64,000 bases of DNA from Bufo bufo (Eukaryota; Chordata; Amphibia; Anura; Bufonidae): NCBI RefSeq assembly GCF_905171765.1, contig NC_053397.1:112547295-112611294 (forward strand), written 5' to 3'. The notes beneath the pieces are model-generated. The model had not been told where the DNA came from. It saw nothing but the letters and a program-made list of their open reading frames with translations, and searched no databases. Every line of letters begins with the position of its first letter. Positions within the stretch are counted from its first letter, which is position 1. The position numbers and the translations under genes were made by a program. Positions 10,406 through 19,261 of this stretch are shown here, one piece after another.

Positions 10406-10766
10406 TCAGGTTTCCTGTCCTCCGGATGGGAAGTCTCTGGGAAGCTCATGTTGGTTCACGTTGATTCTTACCTACAGCCGGGGGGAGGCCCAGGTTCTTA
10501 TCCGGTGGGTGGCCTCCCCCAGGTGGCGTCAAGCTCTCCGGGGCTGCTGCCTACAGTCTGGGCTTCTTCCCCCACATTCCGGCGCTGGCCTGAGGAAGCC
10601 GCCGTGGCCGTGTTCAGGCGGCTTCTCTCCTTGCTCCCGGGTTGCCTGTCTTCCTGTCGGCGTCGGAAGGGGCGTCTGCGCATGCGCACGCCCCGACGCG
10701 GGGGGGCGGGGCTTAACCCGGAAGTCGGGTTGAACGCCGATGTGTGCCCTGGCGCGTCCTTTAAAA

Positions 10767-10773
10767 TATAAAT
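10767..10773 (+). promoter_or_regulatory. TATA-like box in DIRS B leader
   Basis: TATAAAT in an otherwise GC-rich leader (10600-10750 is rich in CpG), about 80 bases before the first well-placed ATG (AAGATGT at 10850). It could position an internal transcription start near 10798. No experimental support; DIRS promoters are usually placed in the terminal repeat. Confidence 0.35.
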
Positions 10774-10997
10774 GGGGCAGAGGGGGGGAACCCAGCCGGC
10801 TGATGTGGCACACAGTGTGGTGCTGAAGAGGCTCTTTGCGGTCAGCAAGATGTCGGAGCCTACAGACGGACGCGCCGAACCCCTGGAACCCTCAAGGCCC
10901 GCGAGTCCGGTACCAGTCCTGAGGAGTGGGGGCTAAAGAAGGCTGGTGAGATGTATCCTTCTTTATTAATGGGGTGTTATCTGCTTGATTTGTGTAG

Positions 10998-12244
10998 GTG
11001 GCAAAGCCCCCCAAAAAAGCGGCCTCAAAGACGAAGCATAAGGAGTGTGCAGGATGTAAGACCCCCCTAGCTTCCTCCTATTCTAAGCCGTTATGCACCC
11101 CATGTATTGATAAATTGGTGGCAGAGGAGTCACGGAGTCTTTCCAGGAATATGCGATCTTTAATAAGATCTGAAGTGAAAGCATCCCTTAAATCCTTAAC
11201 TACGAATCGCCCGCAGTCTCCGGGAAGATCTCCGGATATGAGGGGTTCGGATATAGACCGCTCTGACGCGGAGGAAAGAGAAGCAGGCCAGTTACTCTCT
11301 GATGATAATACTTCATCAGCAGAAGAAGAAACAGGGGGATCCCTTTTCTCGCCTGAAGGTACCCAAAACCTCCTTAAAGCGGTCAGAGCGACGATGCAAT
11401 TAGAAGAGGTGAAACAGCCTAAATCAACTGCAGACGTTGCCTTTCAGGGGTTAGGTCCCAGAAAGCAGAGAGTTTTTTCCGTTCATGAGAATGTGCAGGC
11501 ATTAATTAAAAAGGAATGGAAGAATCCTGATAGGAAATTTTTTATTCCAAGCTCTGTCAAAAGGAAATATCCCTTTTGATGAAAAGGTAGCAGCCTGTTG
11601 GGACAAGGCCCCTATTGTTGATGCTCCGGTGGCAAAGATTGCCAAGAAGTCTGCTCTTCCGTTCGATGACCTGGGTAACTTATCCGATCCTCTGGATAAA
11701 AAAGCGGATTTTTATTTGAAGAAGGCCTGGGAATCATCCTCTACCTGCTTGAGGCCGGCGGTTGCAGCGTCATGGGTCTCTAGGTCACTACATATCTGGC
11801 TGGAACAGCATCTCAGTGAGAAGAAACCAAGAGAAGAAGTTCTGGCCTCTCTTCCCACCTTTTTTTAAGGCTGTTGATTTTTTAGCCGATGCCTCCACAG
11901 ATATAGTTAGGTTTTCAGCCAGATCTTCCGCCTTATCCAATGCAGCTAGAAGAGCTATTTGGCTGAAGTCCTGGAAGGCGGATCAGGGTTCTAAGGCTAG
12001 GTTATGCGCTATCCCCTGTGAGGGTGACAGGCTCTTTGGGTCTTCCCTTGATGATATACTTGAAAAAGCCTCAGATAAGAAGAAGGGTTTTCCAGCTCCT
12101 CAACGCCCCCCCTTTTTTCGTAGATACCAAGGCAAAAGGCAAAGGGGTAGGCAGTATGATAAAAGGGAAAAGGATAGATTTCCTAAGAAATCCGGAGGTT
12201 TCCTTTTTAAACCCCAAGATCAAAGGCCCAAAGATAAGCAATGA
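10998..12244 (+). pseudogene. DIRS B gag-like ORF1 with two one-base insertions
   Basis: The ORF1 (gag-like) protein of DIRS, thought to bind and package element RNA. Frame 3 (10998-11579) is Lys-rich at the start (AKPPKKAASKTKHK), has a CxxC...CxxC cluster (CAGCKTPLASS...LCTPC) and an acidic serine region (SDDNTSSAEEET). An extra T in the run at 11574-11577 shifts it to frame 1 (DEKVAACWDKAPIVDAPVAK). An extra T in the seven-T run at 11860-11866 shifts it to frame 2 (KAVDFLADASTDIVRFSAR, SNAARRAIWLKSW) with a basic tail and TGA at 12242. The first codon of the open frame is GTG. Either an ancestral ATG was lost or a short exon starting at ATG 10850 was spliced on (see findings). Both indels lie in T runs and could be assembly errors. 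Confidence 0.85.
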
Positions 12245-14126
12245 CGCCGAATCCCAGGTAGGGGGAAGGTTATCACTCTTTCTCCCAGCCTGGAAAAACA
12301 TAACCAAGAACGGCTGGACCCTGGGGGGAATTGGAGAAGGGTTCCGGCTGGAGCTTGTGACCCGTCCCCGGGACTCGTTCAGGCTAACAGATTACCCCAA
12401 GGATCTAGTCAAGAGACAGGCCTTAGAGTCAGAAGTCCTGCTACTTCTGCGGAAAGGGGTGGTTGTCCCGGTTCCGCAGGCAGAGAGGGGCAAGGGTTTT
12501 TACTCTCCTCTTTTTTTAGTAAAAAAACCCAATGGATCCTTTCGGGTAATCCTGAACCTGAAGAAATTAAACAAATTCCTCAGCTACAAAAGATTCCGCA
12601 TGGAGACCATAAGGACGGCCATAGATCTACTATCAAAGAATTGCTGGATGGCGACTCTGGACTTAGAGGACGCGTACTACCACGTGCCAATACATGCGTC
12701 CTTCCAAAAATATTTAAGGACAGCAGTCTGGGTTCAGGGAGAATGTCTACACCTGCAATACAGAGCCCTCCCCTTTGGGGTTTCTCAAGCCCCCAGAATC
12801 TTCACGAAGGTGATTGCGGAAGTAGCCTCCTTCCTAAGATTGTCAGGGATTCCGTTGCTACCATACTTGGACGACTTCCTGTTTATTTCCCAGACCAAAG
12901 AGGGCTTGATTCAGAACATCGAGGGTTCCTGCGCCCTGTTAAAGAGCCTGGGCTGGAAAATAAATTGGAAGAAGTCTTGCCTAACTCCATCCCAGAGTTG
13001 TGTATTTTTAGGCATCCTTTTAGACTCCCGAGTAGAAAAGTCCTTCCTCCCGTCCGCCAAAATATTCTCCATCAGAGAGCATGTTTTGGATCTTTTCAGA
13101 TCCTACCTCTGCTCGTTCAGGAGGGCAATGGCAGTGCTGGGCCACCTGACAGCAACCTTTCCAGCGGTCCTATATGCACAGGCTCATACAAGGAAGCTAC
13201 AGTCATGCATCCTGCGCCAATGGGACGGCTGCAAGCAGTCGTTGGACCGGCTTTTCCACTTGTCCGCAGAGGCGAGAATGTCTCTTCTTTGGTGGACTGT
13301 GACAGAGAATCTCTCAGCAGGAGTACCATGGGTCTTTCGGGATCCCATTGTAATAACAACGGACGCCAGCCCGTGGGGTTGGGGGGCCCACTCGGAGAAC
13401 AAGGGTTGGCAAGGGAGGTGGGATTTAAACACCAGGAAAGCCACCTCGAACCTCAAAGAACTGAAAGCAGTAGAGATGGCCTTAAAAGCAATAGCTCCAG
13501 ACATATCCTTCAGAAACATAGTTCTATACTCAGACAACTTGACTACAGTGGCATACATCAACCATCAAGGCGGAACAAGAGTACCTTCTCTGGCAATACT
13601 CTGTCACCAGATCTTTCAGCTGGCGGAGCAGAGACATCTATCTCTGTCGGCAGTCCACATAAAGGGGAAAGAAAACATAGTAGCCGATTTTCTGAGTCGC
13701 ACCTAGCTAAAGCAGGGGGACTGGTGCCTAAACTCAGAAGTCTTCTGCCAGTTAACACAGAAGTTCGGCCTCCCTACGATCGACTTATTTGCCTCCAGAA
13801 AGAACAGGAAAGTGGAAAGGTTCTTCTCCATAAATCGTCTGGACGATCCAACAGCTTTAGACGGTTTAGCACAGGACTGGACTCAGGAGGAGGGTTATGC
13901 CTTCCCTCCATTTTCCCTAATTCCGCAGGTCCTGAAAAAAGTCCAGAGGGAGAGAGCAACAATTACCCTAGTGGCCCCAGTGTGGCCGAAAAGGTCCTGG
14001 TACTCCTGCCTCCTAGACCTAGCAATAGCCCCCCCTTGGATTCTCTCCCTCGGGAGGATCTATTATATCAAGGCCCGATCCTGCATCCCAGTCCAGGGAT
14101 TCTGCATCTGGCAGCATGGAGGCTGA
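12156..14126 (+). pseudogene. DIRS B reverse transcriptase / RNase H / methyltransferase-like ORF2, one in-frame stop
   Basis: Copies element RNA into DNA in the nucleus. ATG 12156 (MIKGKRIDF) overlaps the gag end by 89 bases in another frame. RT motifs in order: GFYSPLFLVKKPNGSFR, DLEDAYYHVPIH, ALPFGVSQAPRIF, catalytic YLDD at 12864-12875, and LGWKINWKKS. RNase H follows with TTDASPWGWGA, LKELKAVEMAL, LYSDNLTTVAYINHQ and HIKGKENIVADFLSR. A TAG at 13704-13706 interrupts the same frame directly after RNase H. Beyond it the frame stays open to 14126 with DLFASRKN, EEGYAFPPFSLIPQVL and LVAPVWPKRSWYS, the DIRS methyltransferase-like domain (AFPP resembling a DPPY box). Without the stop the product would be about 656 residues. 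The recombinase start overlaps the final 11 bases. Confidence 0.92.
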
Positions 14127-15150
14127 GAGGGAGATTTGGTTAGGTCGGGGTCTGTCCCAATCTGTAGTTTCCACCATTTTGGGAAGTAGGAAGGACACCA
14201 CGGCCAGAAAATATAATAAGATCTGGGAAGTCTTTTCCTCCTTTTTAGGGATCAGTCCTGACCCCTTTTCTCCTCCAGATGTCTCTAGGGTTCTAGATTT
14301 TTTACAAGCTGGCTTGGATAAGGGGCTTAGGGCTTCCACCCTAAGAGTACATGTGGCAGCCTTGAGTTACTTCTTCGATTCCCAGCTGGCCCTGCATCCT
14401 TGGGTTAAAAGGTTTCTGTCGGCAGCCTCCAGGATCCGCCCTTCGATAAGACCCTTGTCCCCTCCTTGGGACCTAAACACGGTCTTGACGGCCCTGTCAC
14501 AGAAACCTTTTGAGCCCCTGTCAGATTTGCCATTGAATATGCTCTCATTTAAGATGTCCTTTTTACTGGCCATTACTTCAGCTAGGAGGATCTCAGAGAT
14601 TCAGGCTTTCTCGGCCTTTCCTCCTTATACCCAGGTCCTGGATGACAAAGTTATCATTAGGCCTCTCCCGTCCTTCCAGCCAAAGGTGGTTTCGGACTTC
14701 CATAGAAGTCAGGATGTTGTCCTTCCATCTTTTTGCCCTAATCCCTCTAATAGTTTAGAAAGGGAGTATCATTGCCTAGATGTCAAAAGATGTCTGCTTG
14801 CTTATTTAGAGTCTACCTCGGCCTGGAGGTTGGATGAAAACCTCCTTATTCAGTTTTGGGGTAGAAATAAGGGGCGGAAAGTGTCCACGGCGGTTATTGC
14901 CAGATGGGTTAAAAGGGCCATTTCCGAGGCCTATTCAGCGCAGGGTCTCTCTCCCCCTTCAGGGTTTGGAGCCCACTCCACTCGAGCGGTAGCTACGTCC
15001 TGGGCCGAGAAGGCGGATGCCTCCCTGGCCCAAATTTGTAGAGCAGCAACTTGGAGCTCCCAACATACCTTTTTAAAACATTACAGGCTCCATCTTCATG
15101 CGGATTCCGCCTTTGGTAGGAAGGTGCTTCAGGCGGTTGTCCCCCCCTAA
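14116..15150 (+). CDS. DIRS B tyrosine recombinase (ORF3), open
   Basis: A 344-residue tyrosine recombinase that integrates the circular element DNA. ATG 14116 overlaps the end of ORF2. The N-terminal half has the core-binding helices (YNKIWEVFSSFL, STLRVHVAALSYFFDSQLA). The catalytic residues can be placed: Arg in AITSARRISEIQ (about residues 153-164), HxxR in GAHSTRAVATSWAEKA (about 285-300), Trp in AATWSSQH (about 310) and the nucleophile Tyr in FLKHYRLH (about 320). The order R-H-R-W-Y is that of phage-integrase-like enzymes. No frameshift or stop is visible, unlike the other two ORFs and unlike copies A and C. The 3' end sits 20 bases before the internal complementary region. Confidence 0.93.
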   Translation: MEAEREIWLGRGLSQSVVSTILGSRKDTTARKYNKIWEVFSSFLGISPDPFSPPDVSRVLDFLQAGLDKGLRASTLRVHVAALSYFFDSQLALHPWVKRFLSAASRIRPSIRPLSPPWDLNTVLTALSQKPFEPLSDLPLNMLSFKMSFLLAITSARRISEIQAFSAFPPYTQVLDDKVIIRPLPSFQPKVVSDFHRSQDVVLPSFCPNPSNSLEREYHCLDVKRCLLAYLESTSAWRLDENLLIQFWGRNKGRKVSTAVIARWVKRAISEAYSAQGLSPPSGFGAHSTRAVATSWAEKADASLAQICRAATWSSQHTFLKHYRLHLHADSAFGRKVLQAVVPP

Positions 15151-15170
15151 TTTCTCATTAATAGTCTATC

Positions 15171-15253
15171 TCGCATGGGGTGCCGTCATGGGTGAGGGGA
15201 AAACAACATTGCTTACCGGTAATTGTTTTTCTCGATACCCATGACGGCACCCC
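15171..15253. other. DIRS B internal complementary region
   Basis: 15171-15203 is the reverse complement of the element's left end and 15200-15252 the reverse complement of its right end (ACATTGCTTACCGGTAATTG). The halves meet at AAAA. This is the template DIRS elements use to rebuild and circularise their termini. An A run of about 22 bases follows near 15289-15309. Confidence 0.92.
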
Positions 15254-15483
15254 CGAAATTTTCCCTTCCCTATAATAGAAGTATATTTAAAAAAAAAAAA
15301 AAAAAAAAACTAAAAAGCCTTTAGTTGTCCTTTATTAGATTATATGCGGAGTAGCCCGCTACTTCCTTATTGGTTTCTGAGAGTTCTCTCTCAAGTATTG
15401 AAGAGATATAATGTACCGTATTGGATCTCTCTCTCTCTATTTTTCTTACGTGTATTCACCTCCGGAGTACTGTTTATTACTAT

Positions 15484-15613
15484 CACTGGTGCTTGGTGGG
15501 GGTGTGAACCTTTTATCTTCTCAGGTTTCCTGTCCCGGATGGGAGGTCCCTGGTCGCATGGGGTGCCGTCATGGGTATCGAGAAAAACAATTACCGGTAA
15601 GCAATGTTGTTTT
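15484..15613 (+). repeat. DIRS B right inverted terminal repeat and terminal extension
   Basis: 15484-15572 mirrors the left terminal repeat. The last 40 bases (ATCGAGAAAAACAATTACCGG onward, to GTTGTTTT) are unique to the right end and are matched by the internal complementary region. Confidence 0.9.
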
Positions 15614-15695
15614 CTTTATCATGCCGCTTGTTCAAAAGCGTCCTGATAGTTTCATTAAACTGTTCTTCAGATACAACTTCGGTCAGAGTTTGATT
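15614..15695 (-). pseudogene. Start portion of the same split minus-strand frame
   Basis: Reads NQTLTEVVSEEQFNETIRTL then LNKRHDK up to the DIRS B junction. It is preceded by a TAA and then IEKIR in the same frame. It belongs to the interior of the old foldback element. No family assignment. Confidence 0.3.
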
Positions 15696-15927
15696 TTATC
15701 TTATTTTTTCTATATCTGAACCCATGGCCAGGAGTGTGCCCCCACAGAAATATGTCTGGCTGTGTTCCCCCTACAAGAATAGAATATACCTAGAATCAGG
15801 GGCGTCGCTAGGGCCTTTTTATCACTAGGGCCTTTTATCAGCGAACTGTGAGAGCTATGGGATAAAGGACCTTTGACATCTTCACCATGTGACCAGTAAC
15901 ATAGCAATATTACTGGTCACATGTCTG
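15696..15927. other. Interior of old foldback element, no gene seen
   Basis: Contains GAATCAGGGGCGTCGCTAGGGCC and a small inverted repeat around GTGACCAGTAA / TTACTGGTCAC (15889-15920). Nothing coding is supported. Confidence 0.5.
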
Positions 15928-15935
15928 AGGTAATC

Positions 15936-17499
15936 CAGGGCTCGACAAATCCCAGGTCGCCATGGCGATCAGGAATTTTGTCCTGGCGCCTGGGTATTCG
16001 CCCTCAAAAGGCTGCCCCCCAGTAATCCGGGGCGCTCCCGGCACTCCGCCGCCTCTACGTGGACTTCTCGGACAATCTGGCAGCTCACTGGATGCTGCTC
16101 GTGGCTAAAAAACATCAGCTTCTCTAGTGGGCGTTCCTTCTCCCTGGCTGTAGCGCTGTTCAATTGCAGCGCAGTGCAGGGAGAAGGAACGCCCAGGAGA
16201 GAAGCAGATTTCTCCCCCCCCCCCCCCATTGCTCCGATAGTAATCAGCATATGGAGCAGGAGACAGTAATGGGGCACAGCGGGCGAACGGAGCGGCGCCC
16301 AGGAATAATAAGTGCTGGGACATCTCTGGGCACCGCTCTGTGTAGCCTGCTACTTAAAGTCCGACCCATATAAGGTCGTCTTTAACACAATATACAGGAG
16401 GCAGGTGCCGGCAGCAGAATCACATAGCCCGGCACCCTGCCTCTGGCAGGGAGCTGCGATCGGCGTCAGTTAACCCCTCAGGTGCAGCACCTGAGGGGTT
16501 AACTGCCTCTGATCTGCTGCCAGTACCCGCCTTATGTATTAAGGGTTAATTATCATAGTTGGTGCAGTGCTCCCCCCCATCCCATTAAAATCATTGTTGG
16601 CGCAGTGCTCCCCCCCCCCACCCCATTAAAATCATTGGTGGCAAAGTGCGCCCGCCCCTCTCAACCCCCCAGTATTAAAATCATTGGTGAAAGTGGCCGC
16701 AGGGTCCCCTCCGCTCCTCTTCATTGGTGTAAACTGCTAGGTCTCCGATCAGTTACCATGGCAGCCATGACGCTTCTGAAGCCCTGGCTGCCATAGTCGG
16801 CTCCCTGAGCTCAATTAGGGTGAATAGGACAAGGGATTAAAAGATCCCAGGTTCTGGCCCCTAAGGAAATGGTTATTTAAATAAAAGTGTAAAAAAAAAA
16901 AGGAAAAAAAATACGACCAAAATATTAAGTATAAATCACCCCCTTTCCTAATTTCACATATAAAATATATAAACAATAAATAAACATATCACATATTGCC
17001 ACGTCAGAAAAGTCCAAACTATTAAAATATTTTAAAAAATCTATGCGATGAACGCCAGAACAGAAAAAAATAAAATAAAACTGCGCGATTAACCATTTTT
17101 TTTTTTAAATGCGGAATGCACGTGGCTTTTTTATTTTTTTAGCGTGGTATTGAGTATTGCAATACTTTTTTATGGTATTGAAATGAATCAAAAATTTGGT
17201 ATCAAAACAACTCTACTCTGTACACTGCCACTGTATGTGTGTGCGGTTCTGTACACTGCCACTGTATGTGTGTGCGGTTCTGTACACTGCCGCTGTATAT
17301 GTGTGCGGTTCTGTACACTGCCACTGTATATGTTGTAAATGCCCATGTTGTTTGGTTCTAGACTTCTTTATATGTTAATTTAAAAGGGGTTATTGGCGCT
17401 GAAAAAAAGGCTTTATAAGGTAAAAAAAAACAACAAAAAAAAAAGGCTCCTAACTTTTTTAGCTGGCTCCTAGATTCCAAGGAAATTTGTCAAGCCCTG
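15936..17499. mobile_element. hAT-type non-autonomous element with exact 8-bp duplication
   Basis: Ends CAGGGCTCGACAAAT and ATTTGTCAAGCCCTG are inverted repeats flanked by AGGTAATC on both sides (15928-15935 and 17500-17507). The 8-bp duplication and the CAGGG end fit hAT. It has no transposase. It contains G/C runs, a foldback at 16462-16508 (AACCCCTCAGGTGC) and part of a second repeat family (GTATTGAGTATTGCAATAC) also found at 33-36 kb. Confidence 0.88.
17218..17335. repeat. 31-bp tandem repeat, four copies
   Basis: Unit CTGTACACTGCCACTGTATG plus TGTGTGCGGTT, inside the hAT element. Not a CRISPR; there are no spacers. Confidence 0.9.
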
Positions 17500-17604
17500 A
17501 GGTAATCAAAGGTCCTTAGACTGCTTTCTTTTTTTTTTCCAGGACTCCTTACTTGTTTGTTTAATCTTTTCACTAAAACAGTTAAGGGATTTGAACCAAA
17601 TCAC

Positions 17605-17928
17605 TTAGGCTGGGTTCACACTTGAGCGCATTTTGTATGCGCGTTTTTGTCGCGCGTTTTTATGCGCGTTTTTTGCAATAGTAAACGCGTGTTTGACGCG
17701 CGTTTGTGTGATTGACTGCAGTGTCCTATGGCCACAAACGCGCGTCAAAACGCCCCAAAGAAGCTCAAGAACTTGTTTGATCGTAGGGCGTTTTTCAGCG
17801 CGTTCAAACGCGCTGTAAAACGCTCAAGTGAGAACCAGGGCCATAGGGAAGCATTGGTTTTCATGTGTTGAGCGTTTTACAGCGCGTTTGAACGCGCTGT
17901 AAAACGCTCAAGTGTGAACCCAGCCTTA
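17605..17928. mobile_element. TTA-flanked foldback MITE (Harbinger-like)
   Basis: TTA, GGCTGGGTTCACACTTGAGCG ... CGCTCAAGTGTGAACCCAGCC, TTA. The interior is built from GCGCGTTTT-type words. The 3-bp TTA duplication suggests PIF/Harbinger mobilisation. It shares its right TTA with the next MITE. Confidence 0.75.
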
Positions 17929-18674
17929 GGGCTCTTTCACACTTGCGTTCTTTTCTTCCGGCATAGAGTTCCGTCGTCGGGGCTTTATGCCGGAAGAATC
18001 CTGATCAGTTTTATCCTAATGCATTCTGAATGGAGAGAAATCCGTTCAGGATGCATCAGGATGTCTTCAGTTCCGGAACGGAACGTTTTTTGGCCGGAGA
18101 AAATACTGCAGCATGCTGCGCTTTTTGCTCCGGCCAAAAATCCTGAAGACTTGCCGCAAGGCCGGATCCGGAATTAATGCCCATTGAAAGGCATTGATCC
18201 GGATCCGGCCTTAAGCTAAACGTCGTTTCGGCGCATTGCCGGAGCCGACATTTAGCTTTTTCAGAGTGGTTACCATGGCTGCCGGGACGCTAAAGTCCTG
18301 GCAGCCATGGAAAAGTGTAGCGGGGAGCGGGGGAGCAGCATACTTACCGTCCGTGCGGCTCCCCGGGCGCTCCAGAGTGACGTCAGGGCGCCCCAAGCAC
18401 ATGGATCACGTCATCCATGCGCATGGGGCGCCCTGACGTCATTCTGGAGCGCCCCGGGAGCCGCACGGACTGTAAGTATACCGCTCCCCGCTCCTACTAT
18501 GGCAACCAGGACTTTAATAGCGTCCTGGCTGCCATAGTAACACTGAACGCATTTTGAAGACGGCTCCGTCTTCAAATGCTTTCAGTACACTTGCGTTTTT
18601 CCGGATCCGGCGGACACCTCCGGCAACGGAAGTGCACGCCGGATCCCAACAACGCAAGTGTGAAAGAGGCCTTA
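17926..18674. mobile_element. TTA-flanked foldback MITE (Harbinger-like), second
   Basis: TTA, GGGCTCTTTCACACTTGCG ... CGCAAGTGTGAAAGAGGCC, TTA. Inverted arms carry CCGGATCCGGC-type words and CTCCCCGGGCGCTCCAGA / TCTGGAGCGCCCCGGGAG around the centre near 18405. Confidence 0.75.
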
Positions 18675-18793
18675 CATTCTTTAGGGAAATCACCCCACAG
18701 AGACGTTATTTTAAACATCTTCCGTGAATTGATAATCTCCCTTTAGGGATTTGATCAAATCTCCTTTTTCATCATTTCCCTGCGACATATATA

Positions 18794-19261
18794 CTAGCAG
18801 AAGGACCCGGCTTCGCGCGGGTATAATTCATCTATTTCATTTTATGTTTCCGTGTGTCGTAAAAAGATATCAACCGTTTCCCCCATAACAGTGACCTTCA
18901 CAGTGGCCAACCCCTTTAACAATGACTTCCACAGTGCCTGCCCCTATAAAAGTGACTTTCACGGTGGCTGCCCCTTTAAAAGCGGTGACCTTCACTGTGG
19001 CCGCCCCTTTTAGCAGTAAAGGAAAATGGCTGGGTTCTTATGGAAACCTGGAGTAAAACGGTTTATGGCAGTTGGGATTTCAAGAGAGACTTGCAGGCTT
19101 GTATTGGCTAATGTGGGTCATTTTTTGGGAATATCTCAAACTGTATGTCCTAGAGAGCTGAGACACCAGATGTACCTGTGTGCTAAATTTTGGTAAAGAT
19201 CGGTCCAGTCGTTTGGTTGCGCATAAAGAACGTCCAGACAGAAACTTGTGTGTATATAAAT
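18794..19261 (-). mobile_element. Helitron-like element c, non-autonomous
   Basis: The minus-strand 3' end is at 18794 (plus-strand A then CTAGCAGAAGGACCCGGCTT, i.e. CTAG preceded by a hairpin). The 5' half carries GTCGTTTGGTTGCGCATAAAG and CCAGACAGAAAC. The interior matches elements a and b. Confidence 0.7.

Larger units (their letters stand above)
10303..15613 (+). mobile_element. DIRS retrotransposon, copy B, structurally complete
   Basis: A 5.3-kb element with every DIRS hallmark: inverted terminal repeats of about 95 bases, an internal complementary region made of the complements of both outer ends, and three overlapping ORFs on the plus strand (gag; RT/RNase H/methyltransferase-like; tyrosine recombinase). 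No target duplication is visible, as expected for recombinase-mediated insertion. Lesions found by reading are two single-base T insertions in gag and one in-frame TAG after RNase H. It lies inside an older foldback element and splits a short minus-strand reading frame. Confidence 0.93.
9031..18793. mobile_element. Old foldback element split by five later insertions
   Basis: The left arm (9080-9159 and 10057-10085) and the right arm (17560-17604 and 18675-18745) are inverted copies. Shared blocks are ATCAATTCACGGAAGAT, TTCCCTAAAGAA, CAAATCCCTTAA and CTGTTTTAGTGAAAAG. Between them lie a TTAA MITE, DIRS copy B, a hAT MITE and two TTA MITEs. Outside the arms, GGATTTGATCA and CATTTCCCTGCGACATATA also recur at both ends. 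The element class is unknown. Confidence 0.55.

Noticed and set aside
10448..10848. Overlapping 90-116 codon frames and a CpG island promoter
   Set aside because: GC-rich DIRS leader; frames on both strands without motifs. Only the TATA-like box was kept, at low confidence.
12641..14143. 500-codon open frame overlapping DIRS B RT
   Set aside because: Shadow frame; every RT and RNase H motif is in the 12156-14126 frame.
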